Source of the DNA: an uncultured Collinsella sp.
Lineage (GTDB): Bacteria; Actinomycetota; Coriobacteriia; Coriobacteriales; Coriobacteriaceae
Length of the DNA: 14,330 bases
Direction of reading: 5' to 3'
Assembly: GCA_900549135.1 (NCBI GenBank)
Contig: URNI01000047.1
Span: forward strand, 1-14,330
Shown here one piece after another: positions 13,082-14,330 of this stretch (its first letter is position 1; every line of letters begins with the position of its first letter). The notes beneath the pieces are model-generated. The model was given only the letters and a program-made list of their open reading frames with translations, was not told the origin of the DNA and did no database searches. Made by a program: the position numbers and the translations under genes.

Positions 13082-13218
13082 TGACGCGGGGCCGATGCCG
13101 CGTGGCGACCCTCGCACGCAACCCACCTTTCCAGTCGATTTCGACCCCCGGCGTGTCCGGCGTGTTGAGAGCTGCAACATTACAATGGAGCGGATTCGCC
13201 AAATGCAAAGGAGCCGCC

Positions 13219-14130
13219 ATGCCCGCATGCCCGCTGGTCGATTGCCACACCCATACCTCGTTTTCGGACGGACATGCCTCGTTTGAGGACAACGTTCGCG
13301 CCGCTGCTGCGGCCGGCTGCCGCGTCATGGTCTCGACCGACCACCTCACCCTACCCGCCAGCATGGACGCCAACTGCGAAGTGCAAGTTGTCGAGGGCGA
13401 CCTGACGGCGCATCGCCTGGCATTTGAGGACGCCCGCAAGCTCGCCGCGCAGATCACGCCGGAGCTCGAGCTTATCTATGGCTTTGAATGCGACTGGTAC
13501 GAAGGTTGCGAGCCTTTGGTTGAGCGCTGGTCCGCGGGTGCCATAGTGCGCTTGGGCAGTGTGCACTGGATTGGCAATCCGGGCGATATCATGGCCGGCG
13601 CCGCGGGCACGGCGGGAACGGAGGACGTCGCTCGCCCCGATACACCCGATTCCCTTTGCGGTTGGATCGACGATGACACCGACCTGCACGTTTGGGAAAA
13701 CCTGGGGGTACGCGGCGTGTGGGAGCGCTACGTCGACGACTGGTGCCGCGCTTGCGAAAGCCCGCTTAACTTTGATGTGATGGCTCACCCCGACCTGTTC
13801 ATGCGCTTTTCGAAGGAAGGCTTTGCGCCCGATTTTGATACGGCACCGTTTTGGGAGCAGATGGCAGAGTGCGCACACGATACAGGCCGCCGCGTTGAAG
13901 TTTCGACCGCCGCGCCGCGCAAGGGCCTCGACGACTATTACCCCTCGACGGGGCTGTTGCGTTGCTTTGTCCACGCCGAGGTACCCATCACCTTTGGCTC
14001 GGACGCGCACCGCGCCTGCGATATCTGCCGGAGCATCCGCGAGGCCCAGGCCCACGCCTACGACTGCGGTTATCGAACCTTCGACATCCCCCACCCCACC
14101 GGCGAATGGGAACCCACACCCCTCGACTAG
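13219..14130 (+). CDS. PHP-domain phosphatase, HisJ (histidinol-phosphatase) type
   Basis: A 303-residue PHP protein with the metal-binding set DCHTHTSFSDG (H10, H12), STDH (D41, H42), GFECDWYEG (E90), GSVHW (H116), MAHPDLF (H190) and SDAH (D262, H264). HisJ enzymes remove phosphate from histidinol phosphate in histidine synthesis; other PHP monoesterases look alike, and no his genes are nearby, so the reaction is likely but unproven. It carries an acidic insert (about 118-156) not needed by the core fold. ATG 13219 is five bases after AAAGGAG (13207-13213); the frame further upstream to 13021 runs through the palindrome and is excluded. It is monocistronic in this window and followed by repeat element C. 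Confidence 0.92.
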   Translation: MPACPLVDCHTHTSFSDGHASFEDNVRAAAAAGCRVMVSTDHLTLPASMDANCEVQVVEGDLTAHRLAFEDARKLAAQITPELELIYGFECDWYEGCEPLVERWSAGAIVRLGSVHWIGNPGDIMAGAAGTAGTEDVARPDTPDSLCGWIDDDTDLHVWENLGVRGVWERYVDDWCRACESPLNFDVMAHPDLFMRFSKEGFAPDFDTAPFWEQMAECAHDTGRRVEVSTAAPRKGLDDYYPSTGLLRCFVHAEVPITFGSDAHRACDICRSIREAQAHAYDCGYRTFDIPHPTGEWEPTPLD

Positions 14131-14142
14131 CCATCCCTTCAT

Positions 14143-14211
14143 AAGTTGCGGTGGAATAGGGATTGTTTTGCCTGATGAAGCGCTTAAACAGCCCCTATTT
14201 CACCGCAACTT
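14143..14211. repeat. Inverted-repeat element, copy C
   Basis: Arms 14143-14168 and 14186-14211 (26 bases each) begin AAGTTGCGGTGGAATAGG and end TTTCACCGCAACTT. They pair with two G-U pairs and one mismatch. It lies 12 bases after the phosphatase stop, in the same kind of position as copy B at the ppx stop. The 17-base loop is unlike those of A and B. Confidence 0.9.
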
Positions 14212-14235
14212 CCATGACCCCGTTACACCAACAAA

Positions 14236-14282
14236 GACTGTCCCAAACGACTAGTCGTTTAAGAACGTCCCCAATGACTAGT
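14236..14282 (+). repeat. Two-half-site GTCCCC module, copy C
   Basis: Halves at 14236 (GACTGTCCC) and 14263 (GAACGTCCCC), 27 bases apart as in 7331-7377, with a 7-base spacer. Each half carries GACTAGT as its word. The first half and spacer contain a perfect 16-bp palindrome AAACGACTAGTCGTTT (14245-14260). The second word includes the complement of the stop codon of the next minus-strand gene. Confidence 0.82.
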
Positions 14283-14330
14283 GGCGGCGGGCGTTGAGTT
14301 CGCCGGCCAACTCGTCGAGGGTGATGCCGT
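14278..14330 (-). CDS. C-terminal end of an unidentified protein (partial)
   Basis: On the minus strand the frame entering from the right edge reads GITLDELAGELNARRH and stops at TAG (14280-14278). Codon use (GCC, CTC, CGC, GAG) fits the local coding style. The rest is outside the window; the family cannot be named. Its stop codon lies within the GTCCCC repeat module, so the last codon or two may derive from the repeat. Confidence 0.6.
   Translation of the reverse strand, partial: GITLDELAGELNARRH

Noticed and set aside
13165..13186. Promoter TTGAGA/TACAAT before the PHP gene
   Set aside because: The two boxes are only 10 bases apart, too close for a sigma-70-type promoter; the -10-like box alone is not enough.

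Overview
The window looks like chromosomal DNA of a high-GC Gram-positive gut actinobacterium, most likely class Coriobacteriia and probably close to Collinsella. The genus is an inference from memory of gene content and repeat style; no search was possible. Evidence is the strong G/C bias at third codon positions, AAAGGAG/GGAGG ribosome binding sites, and the minus-strand order mazG, eno, FtsB/DivIC-like gene, ppx, which is typical of actinobacteria.

Layout. 1-96: tail of an unknown gene. 129-890 (-): PPP-type metallophosphoesterase with a Tyr where the family normally has the HAG-motif His. 1269-3879 (+): apparent operon of a DUF4342 membrane protein, an OmpR-type response regulator and its sensor kinase, closed by a near-perfect bidirectional terminator. 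3955-4628 (-): an isolated pair, a galactitol-type PTS IIB protein and a VOC (glyoxalase-fold) protein, with no other PTS subunits nearby. 4792-5415 (+): membrane-anchored helical protein of unknown function, then tRNA-Leu(UAA) with its terminator.

5516-7451 is the accessory part. The tRNA-Leu 3' end and its terminator are repeated 197 bp downstream. The copies are separated by a hairpin-rich segment carrying a tRNA T-arm-like sequence on the opposite strand. After them come a 71-bp inverted-repeat element, a 33-bp tandem hairpin repeat, a lone AAA/DUF4143 ATPase gene, a two-half-site GTCCCC module and a second inverted-repeat element.

7453-12880 (-) is housekeeping: a LarC C-terminal-domain protein, yfcE-like phosphodiesterase and mazG (with a terminator), then eno (with a terminator), then the FtsB/DivIC-like gene and ppx. 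13017-13081 is a strong 23-bp imperfect palindrome between divergent genes. 13219-14130 (+) is a HisJ-like PHP phosphatase. It is followed by a third inverted-repeat element and a second GTCCCC module that runs into the stop codon of a minus-strand gene cut by the window edge.

The most interesting signal is two families of small non-coding repeats at gene 3' ends. One is three copies of a hairpin with conserved arms and variable loop. The other is two 47-bp modules with identical spacing, in which each copy carries its own 'word' twice. No complete new defence or mobile system can be demonstrated from this window alone.
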